A stretch of DNA of 42,431 nt, from positions 1 to 42,431 of the forward strand of contig NZ_RQUY01000009.1 in assembly GCF_003992125.1 (NCBI RefSeq), read 5' to 3'. Each line of letters begins with the position of its first letter. Position 1 is the stretch's first letter. Below the pieces are notes generated by a model. The model was not told where the DNA came from, made no database searches, and saw nothing but the letters and a program-made list of their open reading frames with translations. Below, one piece after another: positions 28,594 to 36,837 of this stretch. The position numbers and the translations under genes were made by a program. The stretch comes from Veillonella caviae. Its GTDB lineage: Bacteria; Bacillota; Negativicutes; Veillonellales; Veillonellaceae.

Positions 28594-28596
28594 TAT

Positions 28597-28959
28597 ATGG
28601 AGATTTTGAGTATTAGTAAGATAGTTGTACCTATACTTTCTTTAGCTTATTTTGGAAGAAAGAATTATATCTATCTTATAAAAAAAAATCCTAAAGATCG
28701 GAATACGATAATGGATATAAGTTATAATTTTATTAATTTTATGGGGGTTCTTGTGACAATTATTGTTATAATTGAAACTTTTTTTATAGGACTTCCTTTG
28801 GATTATTTTTATACTGTATGTGTGGCCATATTTTTATATTTAATATCAGAATTGATTGATACATATAAAAAAACAAAAGTTAATAATAATGTTTACATAT
28901 ATATATTCTATTTAATTTTTATATTACTGATTTGGATTTGGCTTATTACGGCAGATTAG
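28597..28959 (+). CDS. Small integral membrane protein, candidate immunity protein
   Basis: A 120-residue protein with at least three strong hydrophobic helices (about residues 47-69, 72-92 and 97-117) and a weaker N-terminal one. No family is recognised. It starts 3 bases after the second CdiA fragment, consistent with coupled translation and with the toxin-immunity gene order. Membrane immunity proteins are known for pore-forming or membrane-translocated toxins, so the inferred role is to neutralise that tip at the inner membrane. It is very AT-rich, more so than the CdiA body. It is intact, with no frameshift or stop. Confidence 0.65.
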   Translation: MEILSISKIVVPILSLAYFGRKNYIYLIKKNPKDRNTIMDISYNFINFMGVLVTIIVIIETFFIGLPLDYFYTVCVAIFLYLISELIDTYKKTKVNNNVYIYIFYLIFILLIWIWLITAD

Positions 28960-29006
28960 TAAATTCTTGTTATGGATAGATAACATTTTATAATCTATAA
29001 ATCGTC

Positions 29007-29915
29007 TTAAATTGCAATATGAAACTGAACACTTTCTAAATCCATAACCTTATTAATTTCTTCAATAAAGACTTCTCGTGGTGTTTTGTAATGTAACAAC
29101 TTGCGAGGTAAATTGTTACACCAATTAAGGGCACGTTGTAAAGTAGCTTCGGATACATCTTTAATAGGTGTACCTTTAGGGATAAATCAACGTAATAACC
29201 CATTATGTCGCTCATTAGACCCACGTTCGCCTGGAGAATAAGGATGGGCAGCGCAAAGCAATATATATACGTGTTTTGCGTCCTAGTAAAGAAACCAGTA
29301 CCTGGTCGTTTCTATTTTTAATACCTCGTAGTGTATCTAGTTCCCAATGTCCAAATTCTTTACGAGAGTCAATTGATTTATCGCGTAGATCAATAGATTT
29401 TCCTAGTTTACGTTTATGTTCCCTCGTGTGTCTCTTTTTCTGGGACTGACAAATAATACCGGGTAAATCCATTGCTTTCACTCGCAATAAGCCTTGATGA
29501 AGGTAATTATATAAGGTTTTTGTACATACCATTTCATTACGTACAAATAAAGAATTACGTATAGCATAGCCAACGGCAGCATCAAAAGACCATTTATCCT
29601 TAAGCACTTTAGCTTCAACCCAAGACAAGAAAGATTCAATTTGGCTAACTTTTAGCGTGTTGAAAGAGTATTGCCTAGTGTTTTCATAAGTGAGTTGGCC
29701 ATAATCAACTAGATACATATGAATGTGTTTATTTTGTTTACGTTGCTCAACAGTTCCTCGTTTCAATTCTGCATAAAGTGTTGTTCTAGAGCGTCCAAGT
29801 GCTTTAGCAATCGAGGTGATTGAGTCGCCAGCAAGAATGCGTTTTTCTAGGTAAAAGCATTCTTCTAAATTTAAATGTTTGAACGTAATGCCGTGATACA
29901 ATTAGAGTAGTTCAT
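29007..29915 (-). pseudogene. IS30-family transposase with several lesions
   Basis: Translation should begin at ATG 29915 (MNYSNCITALRSN, after CGAGGT), but a small deletion, consistent with loss of AAAC, shifts the frame near codon 14. The correct frame resumes at HLNLEECFYLEKRILAGDS. The body reads through KEFGHWELDTLRG to YIALRC, then jumps out of frame to AHPYSPGERGSNERHNGLLR. The piece that should hold the middle of the DDE domain is deleted. A TGA follows LLR, where the family has a second Arg (probably CGA-to-TGA). The remainder runs to NWCNNLPRKLLHYKTPREVF and the end. Three separate defects make it certainly inactive. Confidence 0.87.
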
Positions 29916-30007
29916 ATTAGTACCTCGTGAGTAGATTTGACTTTAGCACTCTAATTGTATCACTTGTACTAATATGGATTTTTTATGTGTTCAGTTTCAG
30001 TTTACAA
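29012..30007 (-). mobile_element. Degenerate IS30-family element (copy B)
   Basis: Terminal inverted repeats are visible at both ends: TTGCAATATGAAACTGAACA starting at 29012, and the reverse complement of TTGTAAACTGAAACTGAACA ending at 30007. Both arms extend to ATCCAT (29045; 29974). The 996-bp length is shorter than a full IS30-type element because the transposase has an internal deletion. Orientation is opposite to copy A, so the pair is inverted around the second CdiA fragment and its candidate immunity gene. Confidence 0.85.
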
Positions 30008-30066
30008 CTAAGCAGTTTTATTAGGAGTATATCGTTTGTGGAGAGTTTGGTAGGCAAGTCTAGGTT

Positions 30067-30153
30067 ATAGAATCAAGATGTAGACAAAATTAGATAAATA
30101 AATTAACGGTATGACAGCTATGGAGAATTTACAAATAAGCATTTTTATTTTGT
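30067..30153 (+). repeat. ~85-bp direct repeat, copy 2
   Basis: This is the right-hand partner of 24825-24910, located 59 bases outside the IS30 copy B end. It lacks obvious coding content. The two copies bracket the whole IS30 - CdiA fragment - immunity - IS30 segment in direct orientation. Confidence 0.85.
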
Positions 30154-30181
30154 ATACATAAGCACTAATCCTCTGAATTTC

Positions 30182-30210
30182 TTGTAATTACCGCTTTAAC
30201 AAGATAAAAT
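30182..30210 (+). promoter_or_regulatory. Candidate promoter of the OPT transporter gene
   Basis: TTGTAA at 30182-30187, a 17-base spacer and TAAAAT at 30205-30210, 43 bases before the start codon. Confidence 0.5.
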
Positions 30211-30252
30211 AAAATTAGCTTATAGTTAGTTGTAATGAGGAGGTAAGTACTT

Positions 30253-32331
30253 ATGAAACACGATTTTATGAGCCATGACCTTCACTTGCCGGAGCTTACG
30301 TTCCGTGGGATGCTACTCGGTGCTTTGATTACCGTTATTTTTACAGCATCTAACGTGTACTTAGGTTTGAAGGTCGGTTTGACATTCTCGTCATCCATTC
30401 CGGCGGCCATCATCTCTATGGCTATTTTACGTTTTTTCAAGGATTCTAATGTTCTTGAAAATAACATGGTACAAACGCAGGCATCTGCAGCGGGTACCTT
30501 ATCTGCTATTATTTTTATTTTGCCAGGTTTATTAATGCTTGGGTATTGGCAAGGATTCCCATTCTGGCAAACATTCTTGCTCTGTGCCTGCGGGGGCTCT
30601 CTCGGTGTGTTATTCACCATTCCATTGCGTCGCGCTATGGTAGTCAATAGTGATTTACCGTATCCAGAAGGGCGTGCAGCAGCGGAAATTTTGAAAGTTG
30701 GCTCTCATAATGCAGGTGCTGCGCCACAGTCTAACTCCGGTATGAAAGATATCGTATCTGGTGGTTTCATTGCGGGGCTCATCAGTTTATGTGCTAATGG
30801 TTTCAAAGTACTTGGCGATAGCTTGAGTTTCTGGATTCCTGCAGGGGCTAAAGGGATTACTCAAATTCCATTGGGATTCTCTACAGCATTACTTGGTGCT
30901 GGTTACCTTATTGGTATCGCTTCTGGTGTAGCTATTTTTGTGGGCGTTCTCGTCGCTTGGGCTGGTTTTGTACCATACTTAACAAATATGTTAGCTCCAG
31001 ATGGTGGCGCTACGGCTAAGTTTGCTATGACTGTATGGAAGGAAAAGGTTCGTTTCATCGGTGCTGGTGCTATTGGTATTGCTGCTATTTGGACACTACT
31101 TACCTTACTTAAGCCGATTTTGGAAGGGATTAAGATTTCTGTTCAATCTATGAATATGAACTCTGCAGAACGTGAGTCTCATCGCATGGATACAGATATG
31201 AGTGCTAAAAGCGTATTAATTACGTTCATCATTATTCTAATCGGTTTAGGCGTTACATTCTGGGATTTTGTATCCGCAGTACCTATTAGTGCAGGTTTAA
31301 TGTGGACTCTCGTTATAGTAGGCATTATCGTAGCTTTGTTGATTGGCTTCTTTGTAGCTGCTGCATGTGGTTACATGGCTGGTCTCATTGGTACATCTGC
31401 ATCTCCAATTTCCGGTATCGGTATTTTGGCTACTATTATTTCATCCTTAGTGGTGTATTTCATTGCTTCTGAGAATAATTTATTTGCTACTCCTGAAGGT
31501 GTACAATTTGCTACAGCAATGGCTATTTTTATGACTTCTGTTGTAGTAGCGATTGCTTCTATTTCTAATGATAATTTACAAGATTTGAAAACAGGTCAGC
31601 TCGTTGGTGCCACACCTTGGCGTCAACAAGTAGCGTTGCTATTAGGTTCCGTAGCTGGTGCTATTGCCATTGCGCCTGTGCTTAATTTGTTGTATCAAGC
31701 ATATGGCTTTACTGGTGCATTGCCACGGGCTGAAATGGATCCAAGTGCTGCCTTGTCTGCTCCACAAGCTACATTGATGACTACTATAGCACAAGGTATT
31801 TTTAGCGCCTCTATGGATTGGGATTATATCCTCATCGGTGTAGGTGTAGGTGTAGTGGCTATCATCATTAATTTGATTTTGAAATCTACTACAGCGTCTT
31901 TAACATTGCCTCCATTAGCAGTAGGTATGGGTATTTACTTGCCACCTACACTCGAAGTGCCTCTCATTATTGGCTCTGTTATTAGTTTCTTCGTAGGTCG
32001 ATACCTTGTAGCTCGTGCGAAAATGCGCGCTGGCGATTTGGCTGAATACGATGTAGAACAATCTAATCGTCGTGGTGTTCTTTTCGCATCTGGTCTTATT
32101 GTTGGTGAAAGCTTGATTGGCGTACTCATTGCTGTTATTATTGTATTGTCAGTAACTACTGGTGGTGGAGAATCTCCTCTTGAATTAGTAGGTCCAGAAT
32201 TTGCAGATACAGCTCAATGGTTAGGCTTGGCTGCTTTTGCATTCACTGCTCTTTACTTAATTCGCCGCGTAGTCACTCACAAATTCAATAAAGAAGAAGC
32301 TCTTGCTATGAAAGCTGAGCAAGAAAAGTAA
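30253..32331 (+). CDS. OPT-family oligopeptide transporter
   Basis: A 692-residue polytopic membrane protein with many hydrophobic helices. Family marks are the N-terminal ELTFRGMLLGALITVIFTA, NVYLGLKVGLTFSSSIPAA, QTQASAAGTLSA and the LPYPEGRAAAEIL motif. OPT transporters import short peptides by proton symport. The length is normal for the bacterial type. GAGGAGG lies 10 bases before the ATG. Peptide uptake would suit an organism fed by cohabiting bacteria. The next gene follows after 11 bases, so the two are probably one transcription unit. Confidence 0.93.
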   Translation: MKHDFMSHDLHLPELTFRGMLLGALITVIFTASNVYLGLKVGLTFSSSIPAAIISMAILRFFKDSNVLENNMVQTQASAAGTLSAIIFILPGLLMLGYWQGFPFWQTFLLCACGGSLGVLFTIPLRRAMVVNSDLPYPEGRAAAEILKVGSHNAGAAPQSNSGMKDIVSGGFIAGLISLCANGFKVLGDSLSFWIPAGAKGITQIPLGFSTALLGAGYLIGIASGVAIFVGVLVAWAGFVPYLTNMLAPDGGATAKFAMTVWKEKVRFIGAGAIGIAAIWTLLTLLKPILEGIKISVQSMNMNSAERESHRMDTDMSAKSVLITFIIILIGLGVTFWDFVSAVPISAGLMWTLVIVGIIVALLIGFFVAAACGYMAGLIGTSASPISGIGILATIISSLVVYFIASENNLFATPEGVQFATAMAIFMTSVVVAIASISNDNLQDLKTGQLVGATPWRQQVALLLGSVAGAIAIAPVLNLLYQAYGFTGALPRAEMDPSAALSAPQATLMTTIAQGIFSASMDWDYILIGVGVGVVAIIINLILKSTTASLTLPPLAVGMGIYLPPTLEVPLIIGSVISFFVGRYLVARAKMRAGDLAEYDVEQSNRRGVLFASGLIVGESLIGVLIAVIIVLSVTTGGGESPLELVGPEFADTAQWLGLAAFAFTALYLIRRVVTHKFNKEEALAMKAEQEK

Positions 32332-32342
32332 GAGGTTATGCG

Positions 32343-33176
32343 ATGAAACTAAAACAGACTGTTCTTATCATGATGGTCGCTGCTATGCCATTTACATCGT
32401 TAGCTGCAACGAGCGAAGCCGTTCCTGTTACACAAGACGATGCAATGGTTGTTGTGGAAACACGTCCAGATCGAAATGCTTTGACGTATCGCCTTTCTAG
32501 TACGGCTACGCCAGAACAAAATAAAGTATTGCGTGCTGAAATAAACAAAACGGATCGAGGTACTGTTGAAGTGATTGCGCCAAATGCGGAACGCTATTTG
32601 GAACGGAAAGAAGTGGCTGTGTCGCCTATTGAATCATCTACAGATCATTTGAATTTAGTATTTCCTGAAGTGAAATCTGTAAGTCCTGTCGTTGAAAAAG
32701 CGATTAATAAGACTATCAAGAAATACGTATCTAAAGTTCAAAATGATGTGCAAAAATTAAATGATGCAGAGTCGACCAAAACGAATGTCATCATGTACTA
32801 TGATGTGAAAACCGATGCAAATGGTATCTTCAGTGTATTGATTCATACATACACAGTGCGCGATGGTGATGCGAATGGTGTGAATTTCGTAAAAGGGTTT
32901 ACTTTCAATACCACAACTGGCCGCCAATTATCCTTATATGACCTTGGCGGTTTGAGTAAACAAGAACTCATTAATGCAGTAAATAACAATCAAACTGTGA
33001 AAGATGCTATTGGTGGCGATGTAACGTTTGATACAATGCCAAAAGAATTTTACACCACTGATGATTATTCTGTAGTGATGATTTTGCAACAAGATGTGCA
33101 CACCATCCACAGTGCTGGTACCGTATACGTGCCTGTAGGCAATTTGCGGGATCGCCAAAATGATATAATTAAATAA
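32343..33176 (+). CDS. Secreted DUF4163/DUF3298-like protein
   Basis: A 277-residue protein with a signal peptide (MKLKQTVLIMMVAAMPFTSLAA). From about residue 95 it shows the pattern of the DUF4163 and DUF3298 pair found in RsiV and in peptidoglycan deacetylase N-termini: LNLVFPEVKSVSPVVEKAIN, a strand-rich YYDVKTDANGIFSVLIHTYT, FNTTTGRQLSLYDLGG, and a YSVVMILQQDVHTIHSAG end. These domains bind lysozyme or wall-related ligands in some proteins; here the function is unknown. It is probably periplasmic. Its start lies 11 bases after the transporter stop, suggesting co-transcription. Confidence 0.78.
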   Translation: MKLKQTVLIMMVAAMPFTSLAATSEAVPVTQDDAMVVVETRPDRNALTYRLSSTATPEQNKVLRAEINKTDRGTVEVIAPNAERYLERKEVAVSPIESSTDHLNLVFPEVKSVSPVVEKAINKTIKKYVSKVQNDVQKLNDAESTKTNVIMYYDVKTDANGIFSVLIHTYTVRDGDANGVNFVKGFTFNTTTGRQLSLYDLGGLSKQELINAVNNNQTVKDAIGGDVTFDTMPKEFYTTDDYSVVMILQQDVHTIHSAGTVYVPVGNLRDRQNDIIK

Positions 33177-33245
33177 TAACTAACTATATGTGTATGTATT
33201 GGCTTTCAATACATAAAATCAGGCTGTTTATGTGATGTGAAAACA

Positions 33246-33285
33246 AAAAGCGACTCCTAGGAAAATTTTCCTAGGAGTCGCTTTT
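33246..33285. terminator. Perfect 40-bp palindrome, bidirectional terminator
   Basis: AAAAGCGACTCCTAGGAAAA is followed immediately by its exact reverse complement. Both strands end in T-runs. It lies between the convergent DUF4163-like gene and the SLH protein gene. Confidence 0.85.
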
Positions 33286-33378
33286 GCTATTGGTTAATTA
33301 ATATAAAATAGAAGCATCTCGGATAGTAGTACGTTCATGTGTCATATTAGAGATGTTGAATATGATACATTTTACTTA

Positions 33379-34686
33379 TTATTTACTTGCTTTCAACGGT
33401 AATGGGAATTGAATTGTCGTTTTTGGCATTTCTTGTTGTGGCAATTGAAGGATTACTTTTTTGCCAAACTTATTTTTAAAATCTTTTATCGTACTGTTTT
33501 GTACAGTATCAGCAGTAATAATGAGGGCCGATGTATCGTCAGTAGGGATAATACTGATAATAGAGCCTTGCGGTTCTAGTTGTTTATAGAGATTCGTAGC
33601 GTCAGATTGATATTCTTCTAGTTGTGCTTGTGTCATTTGACCTTGGGCTAAGACAACGGCGGAATCGATTTGTGGGTCTGTATCCTTATTAAAGGCATTT
33701 TGCAACTCAGCGTATAGCTTTTTATTTACTACTGTAGCGTGTAATTTGCTTTCTTTCCAGAATAGAGCCCCGTCATTTCTAAATTGAGAGAAGTCATCTC
33801 CATATTTGAATGTACGGGTAATAATGGCTGCCACTTTATTTTCTACTTGTTGACGATACAATGCGTTGTGGAAATCAAGAGCCTGTTGTGTTTGAGTCAT
33901 ACGATGGGCTATTTCGGCTGCTTCCGCACGAGTTACATATTTTTCAGGATTAAATAATGTACCTGGTGCATAATTTGTAAAGCCTAAATAGGCCAATTCA
34001 CGGACAGCATCTTGCGCCCAAGGAGCTACAAATTTTTGGTCTCCATAGGCAATTTGATCAAGTACTGTTGGGTCTTCTGTAGTATACCCTAAATAATGAA
34101 TATAGTTATCTGCTACTACTGCAAATTCTTGACGGGACATAAATTTTTCTGGTTGGTATGTGTTATCACCATAACCGGAAATAATATTTTTACGAGCCAC
34201 AGATGCAATGGCTAGTGCAGACCATCTGTCAGATGTAATATCTTTGAATTTACTAGATAGAAATGCGGTTTGACCATCATTTGTGATGTTATTGAATAGG
34301 GTGGCTACTTCTTCGCGTGTCATTGCTTGGTTAGGGCGGAATGTACCATCAGAATAGCCCTTCATTAATTCTGCCTTTGTTACGCCGCTGATAGCACGAG
34401 AAGCCCAGAAATCACTAGGTACATCGGAAAAAATATAAGGACGTACATCTTGGATATTTTTAGGTGTTGTTAGAATTGGTGTGCGTACACCGACTGCTTG
34501 TGTTGCTATATTAGTTGTAGTTGCATTTTGCGTTGATGTTGCAATGTTCTGTTCTGTTGTTGCAACAGCGGTAATGGTCCGCACCGTGTTAGTAGAGCTT
34601 TCACTAGCGGCAAAACCTACCGTAGAGGTTGTCATCAAGGCAGATAAAACAAGCGTTTGTAATGTGTATTTCCGAAACTGTTGCAT
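33379..34686 (-). CDS. SLH-domain envelope protein (paralogue 1)
   Basis: A 435-residue protein with a signal peptide (MQQFRKYTLQTLVLSAL ... GFAA), a Thr-rich linker (about 30-80) and three SLH domains. Domain 1 has FSDVPSDFWASRAI and MTREEVATLFN; domain 2 has FKDITSDRWSALAI and MSRQEFAVVAD; domain 3 has FVAPWAQDAVRELAYLGF and VTRAEAAEIAH. A C-terminal domain of about 130 residues follows, with YGDDFSQFRNDGALFWKESK. SLH domains bind secondary-polymer-decorated peptidoglycan. There is no outer-membrane barrel, unlike OmpM-type porins. The C-terminal domain is shared with the neighbouring paralogue and I do not recognise it. A GGAAGG box precedes the ATG. Confidence 0.85.
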   Translation of the reverse strand: MQQFRKYTLQTLVLSALMTTSTVGFAASESSTNTVRTITAVATTEQNIATSTQNATTTNIATQAVGVRTPILTTPKNIQDVRPYIFSDVPSDFWASRAISGVTKAELMKGYSDGTFRPNQAMTREEVATLFNNITNDGQTAFLSSKFKDITSDRWSALAIASVARKNIISGYGDNTYQPEKFMSRQEFAVVADNYIHYLGYTTEDPTVLDQIAYGDQKFVAPWAQDAVRELAYLGFTNYAPGTLFNPEKYVTRAEAAEIAHRMTQTQQALDFHNALYRQQVENKVAAIITRTFKYGDDFSQFRNDGALFWKESKLHATVVNKKLYAELQNAFNKDTDPQIDSAVVLAQGQMTQAQLEEYQSDATNLYKQLEPQGSIISIIPTDDTSALIITADTVQNSTIKDFKNKFGKKVILQLPQQEMPKTTIQFPLPLKASK

Positions 34687-34783
34687 ACAAATCCTTCCTA
34701 ATCAATCACATATATTATATATACATATATTCACTATAACAGTTACGATGTATATTTTCTAGTACAATTATAGTTAATATATA

Positions 34784-34812
34784 AAAAACAGCGCTTTAAA
34801 AGCGCTGTTTTT
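34784..34812 (-). terminator. Rho-independent terminator
   Basis: AAAAACAGCGCTTT and AAAGCGCTGTTTTT form a 14-bp stem after the stop of the upstream SLH gene (minus strand), separating it from the next SLH gene. Confidence 0.85.
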
Positions 34813-34830
34813 AGTATGGTGCAAAGTAGG

Positions 34831-36315
34831 TTATCGTTTTACCACCATTTTTACTTTAGAACCAAATGCGCGAGACATGCCTTGTTGTGTTTCACGACTT
34901 GCGGTGCTAACAACGGCATACAGTTGATTATTTTCTACATCTGGGAATACAGTAATAATGTTGCCTGCCTTTTCATTTTTAGAATAATAATTTCTGAAAT
35001 TAACCTCGATAGCATCATATTCAGATTGGCTATATCGGGATGGCTCTACTACAACGTAATTGTCGATTGTAGTATTCCCGCGATTTGCTAAATTCGCTTT
35101 TACAGAGGATAAGTCGTCGGAATTTTTCAATGCTACATGCAATTGATTATCACGCCAATACATTACGCCATAATCTTGGAATGCTTCAGGCGTTTTATAT
35201 GTTTTGTTTAACTCAGTAAATACATTATTTTCCAAAGATTCTTGTTGTTTTTGGCTTAATGCTTTTAATGTAGTAGTGCGACGTACAGGGCGTACCACAC
35301 GAGTTGGTTTTGGCTCTGTTTTAGTTTCTACTGTTTTATCAGATTTAGCTGGAGTTACATTCTTTTGTACCTCTTCTTTTGCTGCTGTTGCTTTAGTAGG
35401 GGCAGGGGCACTAGCATTGTTTAGAATGCGATTTAATATGGTCGCTGCTTGTGCGCGGGTTACTGATTGTTTTGGGTTGAAATCGGTAGTCTCACCAGAT
35501 GCAACGTAACCTCGTTGTGCCATATATTTAATATCGTCTACATATGTTTTTGAAATATTAGCTTCATCTTGGAACGCTACTGTTTCAAACTTAACGGGTG
35601 CATCACCTTTGATCTTTTTTACTACATTAGCAGCAGATGCAACAAATTCTTCACGGTTCATCGTTTTTGCAGGTGTGAAAGTAGTTGTAGTTGTACCATC
35701 CATTACGCCAGCTGCACTTACTAATTTTATTGCTGAATTGGACCAATGATCGCTAGGTACATCTTTGTATGTTACGCTTGTTTCTTTTGTAACGATATCT
35801 GCTAACTCTTGTTCGTTCATGTTGTATTGTAGTACTTTGCCATACATTATAGCCGCTTGTTCACGGGTGATAATTTGACTTGGACGGAATGTATTATCAG
35901 AATAACCTGATACGTAACCAGCTTTAGTCATAGCTTGGATAGCATCACGAGCCCAATTATCTTTCGTATCTGAGTATATACCTTCAGGAAGCACTTCTTT
36001 TTGTACTGCTTTAATAGATGTTTTTGTTGCAGCTACTTTTGTGTCAGTGTTAACCGTTGATTTTTCAGCATTTGTAGTTTTGCTATCAACACCTTCTTCA
36101 AGGGCTGTAGCTTTTGTATCGGTTTTGATTTGCGTTGCTGCAGCTTTGGCTTGTGTTGATATAGCTTTTGATTGTGTTGTAGCTACTTTTTCAGTAGTAA
36201 CTGATGTGTTTTGTGCACTATTTACAGTTGCTGCATGCGCGTAGTTTGTTAAACCAAATGTGGACCCTAATGCCAATGTAATAGCAAAGGATAGCGATAA
36301 TTTGTTGAGTTTCAT
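34831..36315 (-). CDS. SLH-domain envelope protein (paralogue 2)
   Basis: A 494-residue protein with a signal peptide (MKLNKLSLSFAITLALGSTF ... AHA). A long Ala/Thr/Lys-rich low-complexity linker follows (about 30-105), then three SLH domains (YSDTKDNWARDAIQAMTKAG, YKDVPSDHWSNSAIKLVSAA, and ISKTYVDDIKYMAQRGYVAS, each followed by a TREQAA, NREEFV or TRAQAA-type motif). A Pro/Lys/Thr linker (about 300-345) and a C-terminal domain similar to that of paralogue 1 (FQDYGVMYWRDNQLHVALK, GNIITVFPDVENNQLYAVVS) complete it. The alternating low-complexity linkers suggest a periplasmic spacer between wall and membrane. It has its own extended -10 promoter and terminator, and AAAGGAG before the ATG. Confidence 0.87.
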   Translation of the reverse strand: MKLNKLSLSFAITLALGSTFGLTNYAHAATVNSAQNTSVTTEKVATTQSKAISTQAKAAATQIKTDTKATALEEGVDSKTTNAEKSTVNTDTKVAATKTSIKAVQKEVLPEGIYSDTKDNWARDAIQAMTKAGYVSGYSDNTFRPSQIITREQAAIMYGKVLQYNMNEQELADIVTKETSVTYKDVPSDHWSNSAIKLVSAAGVMDGTTTTTFTPAKTMNREEFVASAANVVKKIKGDAPVKFETVAFQDEANISKTYVDDIKYMAQRGYVASGETTDFNPKQSVTRAQAATILNRILNNASAPAPTKATAAKEEVQKNVTPAKSDKTVETKTEPKPTRVVRPVRRTTTLKALSQKQQESLENNVFTELNKTYKTPEAFQDYGVMYWRDNQLHVALKNSDDLSSVKANLANRGNTTIDNYVVVEPSRYSQSEYDAIEVNFRNYYSKNEKAGNIITVFPDVENNQLYAVVSTASRETQQGMSRAFGSKVKMVVKR

Positions 36316-36837
36316 GTGAAAGCTCCTTTCGAACTATACTTATATATGATGAATTATAACATTTTTATAGAATAATCACTACTATAAGAAAATGTAATAT
36401 ACAACCATAAAATTTAGATGAATAATGTGAGAATAGGGGGATTTACCATAAATTGCATTATATATAATTTGATACCATGAAAACTACATTGCGAGTTGTA
36501 AATGATAAAAGTTCCCAAAAAGCTGGCGTTATAAGGGTGTCATTAAATTTTTTGATGTCTAAAATTTTTATTGTTATGAATTTTGATTTGGTTATGAGCT
36601 AAATGCATAACAATGTATTTTATAATAGCCTAAATACTAATATAGCAATTGTTTGGACTTTTATACGCTCCTTATTTATAATTATATCGAAAGATGCTCT
36701 TTAGAACACTATGTTTTAAAGACAGTTGTAATATTCAAGGTATAAATTTATATGATAGGGTATATAAATCGGTACCGTAATGGATACATATCACATTTTT
36801 TATTGAGTTAAGTACTAGAAAAGCTGAGGACAAAATT
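36316..36837. promoter_or_regulatory. 522-bp AT-rich divergent intergenic region (SLH gene / lutA)
   Basis: No gene is supported here. On the minus strand an extended -10 (TGTTATAAT, plus-strand bases 36353-36361) lies before the SLH gene. On the plus strand TTGTAA (36726-36731) and TATGAT with a 19-base spacer, and an 8-bp palindrome CGGTACCG at 36770-36777 about 60 bases before lutA, are possible control sites. The rest is AT-rich without clear structure. It is the longest non-coding stretch in the window. Confidence 0.5.

Noticed and set aside
29036-29224. Separate 62-residue minus-strand protein
   Set aside because: It is an out-of-frame reading of the 3' part of the IS30 transposase; the true frame gives recognisable transposase residues such as SPGERGSNERHNGLLR.
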